Part shown: in pieces, positions 63,184-64,000 of the stretch | Layout of the letters: each line of letters begins with the position of its first letter | Numbering within the stretch: the stretch's first letter is position 1 | Assembly (NCBI GenBank): GCA_963797335.1 | Contig: CAWCOU010000006.1 | Span: 992,001-1,056,000, forward strand | DNA length: 64,000 nucleotides | Direction of reading: 5' to 3' | Origin: CAWCOU01 sp963797335 | Lineage (GTDB): Bacteria; Pseudomonadota; Gammaproteobacteria; JAURND01 | Translations under genes and position numbers: made by a program | Notes under the pieces: model-generated | Seen by the model: the letters and a program-made list of their open reading frames with translations, nothing else | Databases searched by the model: none | What the model was told of the DNA's origin: nothing

Positions 63184-64000
63184 ATGACACTGACACCATT
63201 AGAAACCCCAAAATGGGACGCAAAAGACCTTTCTACTCCAAAATATATTTGGGTAAACACAACAGAAAGATCCGAAGAAAATGTAAGATCATTAAAAAAA
63301 CTTATCGCGCAACGTAGTGCTTTTTTAGAAATCAAGCAACAGATGACCGAGCTCTGTCATTACGCTTTAGCGATTTTTCAAGGGCACACTTATCAGCATT
63401 CAAAAATGTTTAAGTTAGTATTACTGCCCACTGATTATAGATTACTTGAAAAAATTAGTCCTTACCGTCTTGGAGAAACTTCAAATAACCAGGCTCGCAT
63501 CGATGGACTTTTTGTTGAATTAGAAAAGACACCTAAGCCCAAAAAAAATCCATACGACGGACTTTTTTTAAGTGATGCCCCAAAAACAGAAGGGGTACTA
63601 TTTGAAAAAAACTTAACAGAACACACACTCCGTGAAGATCAGGAGAATAAAAAACCCTCCCCACACTCTCTCTCGACCATTGCCGAATCGCTCGATGGCT
63701 CTAAAAACCAAGTCCAAGAATCAAAAGTTTCTTCAGGCACAACTTCAACCCCACTGAACACAAACTCCGATTTAAGCCGAGATTCTTCTTCCGATATAAA
63801 ATCAGCATCCACGACAACCGAATCAGCTATTGCCGAGCAGAAGAGTTTTTTAACTCAGTTTCTTCCCACGACCATTGAAAAAACAGAACAAATCACTAGT
63901 TTAACTGAAATTGTTTTCTTAAAACAACAACCAACTGGAATTTTATGCTCTTATTACACAGCATCTAAACCTACAGTTTCTGAAAAAAAAGGGCATCTTG
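63184..64000 (+). CDS. Ser/Thr-rich hypothetical protein, cut by the right edge
   Basis: An open frame of at least 272 codons starts at ATG 63184 after AGAGGAA and has no stop before the window ends. Residues 1-120 look folded (IWVNTTERSEENVRSLKKL, LVLLPTDYRLLEKI). Residues 125-220 are low-complexity, rich in Ser, Thr, Glu and Lys, and a more ordered part begins near LTQFLPTTIEK. No signal peptide or known domain is seen. The layout is typical of candidate Dot/Icm substrates, but secretion is not shown. Confidence 0.7.
   Translation, partial: MTLTPLETPKWDAKDLSTPKYIWVNTTERSEENVRSLKKLIAQRSAFLEIKQQMTELCHYALAIFQGHTYQHSKMFKLVLLPTDYRLLEKISPYRLGETSNNQARIDGLFVELEKTPKPKKNPYDGLFLSDAPKTEGVLFEKNLTEHTLREDQENKKPSPHSLSTIAESLDGSKNQVQESKVSSGTTSTPLNTNSDLSRDSSSDIKSASTTTESAIAEQKSFLTQFLPTTIEKTEQITSLTEIVFLKQQPTGILCSYYTASKPTVSEKKGHL

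Overview
The window is a chromosomal segment of a gammaproteobacterium of the order Legionellales, probably an intracellular or host-associated one. The strongest evidence is icmW (17133-17579), a cytosolic subunit of the Dot/Icm type IVB secretion system. It is followed by a small secreted Pro/Ala-rich protein and a probable icmX (15719-16741). Several genes without clear homologues look like candidate secreted effectors. Two of them end in CaaX-like prenylation tetrapeptides (CLMM at 33653, CIVL at 1368). I cannot fix the genus from sequence alone. No rRNA, tRNA, CRISPR array, IS transposase or prophage was seen.

Layout. 1-2.8 kb: two related multi-pass membrane proteins, one cut by the window edge and one frameshifted. 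3.1-7.6 kb: amino-acid permease, ftsQ, efp, a W-repeat periplasmic protein and epmA. 8.2-14.2 kb: an unknown protein, ispB, a LysE exporter, rsmE, a small membrane protein, an O-antigen-ligase-like protein, a YheV-like protein and trmL. 14.4-19.7 kb (minus): His-rich secreted protein, rpoH, icmX/orf/icmW and an acyl-CoA carboxylase alpha subunit. 19.8-23.5 kb: M50 protease, pssA, a LOG-family fragment, clsB and a YbhP-like phosphatase. 23.7-31.4 kb: orphan antitoxin, GT9, nadC, broken nadB, nadA, bioA, xseB, ispA. 31.7-39 kb: tsaC, rnfH/ratA divergent from smpB, a Sel1-repeat CaaX protein, msrC, roxA, a DUF1543 protein, aguB. 39-48.9 kb (minus): lpxC, ftsZ, ftsA, sucCD, SPFH protein, amino-acid binding protein, NfeD, a holin-like protein with a Cys-rich tail, a lipoprotein and pfkA. 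49-54.5 kb (minus): ubiEJB, an NTF2-like protein, AlaX, a phosphodiester glycosidase. 54.6-58.9 kb: murD, ftsW, murG and a HAD phosphatase. 59-64 kb: a candidate effector with a possible Cys-His-Asp triad, a small secreted protein, gcdH, ahpC and a candidate effector cut by the right edge.

How the genes fit together. The division and cell-wall (dcw) cluster is broken into at least three pieces in this window: ftsQ; ftsA-ftsZ-lpxC; murD-ftsW-murG. Envelope assembly (lpxC, mur/fts, O-antigen ligase-like, pssA, clsB), isoprenoid and quinone synthesis (ispA, ispB, ubiEJB) and translation factors (efp/epmA, rsmE, trmL, tsaC, smpB, AlaX) dominate the housekeeping set. The quinolinate pathway is encoded as nadC-nadB-nadA, but nadB carries about seven indels, so de novo NAD synthesis from aspartate is probably lost unless replaced elsewhere. 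Intergenic spaces carry several families of short palindromic repeats and one 190-bp element with 32-bp terminal inverted repeats. Some of these abut or replace the 3' ends of genes.
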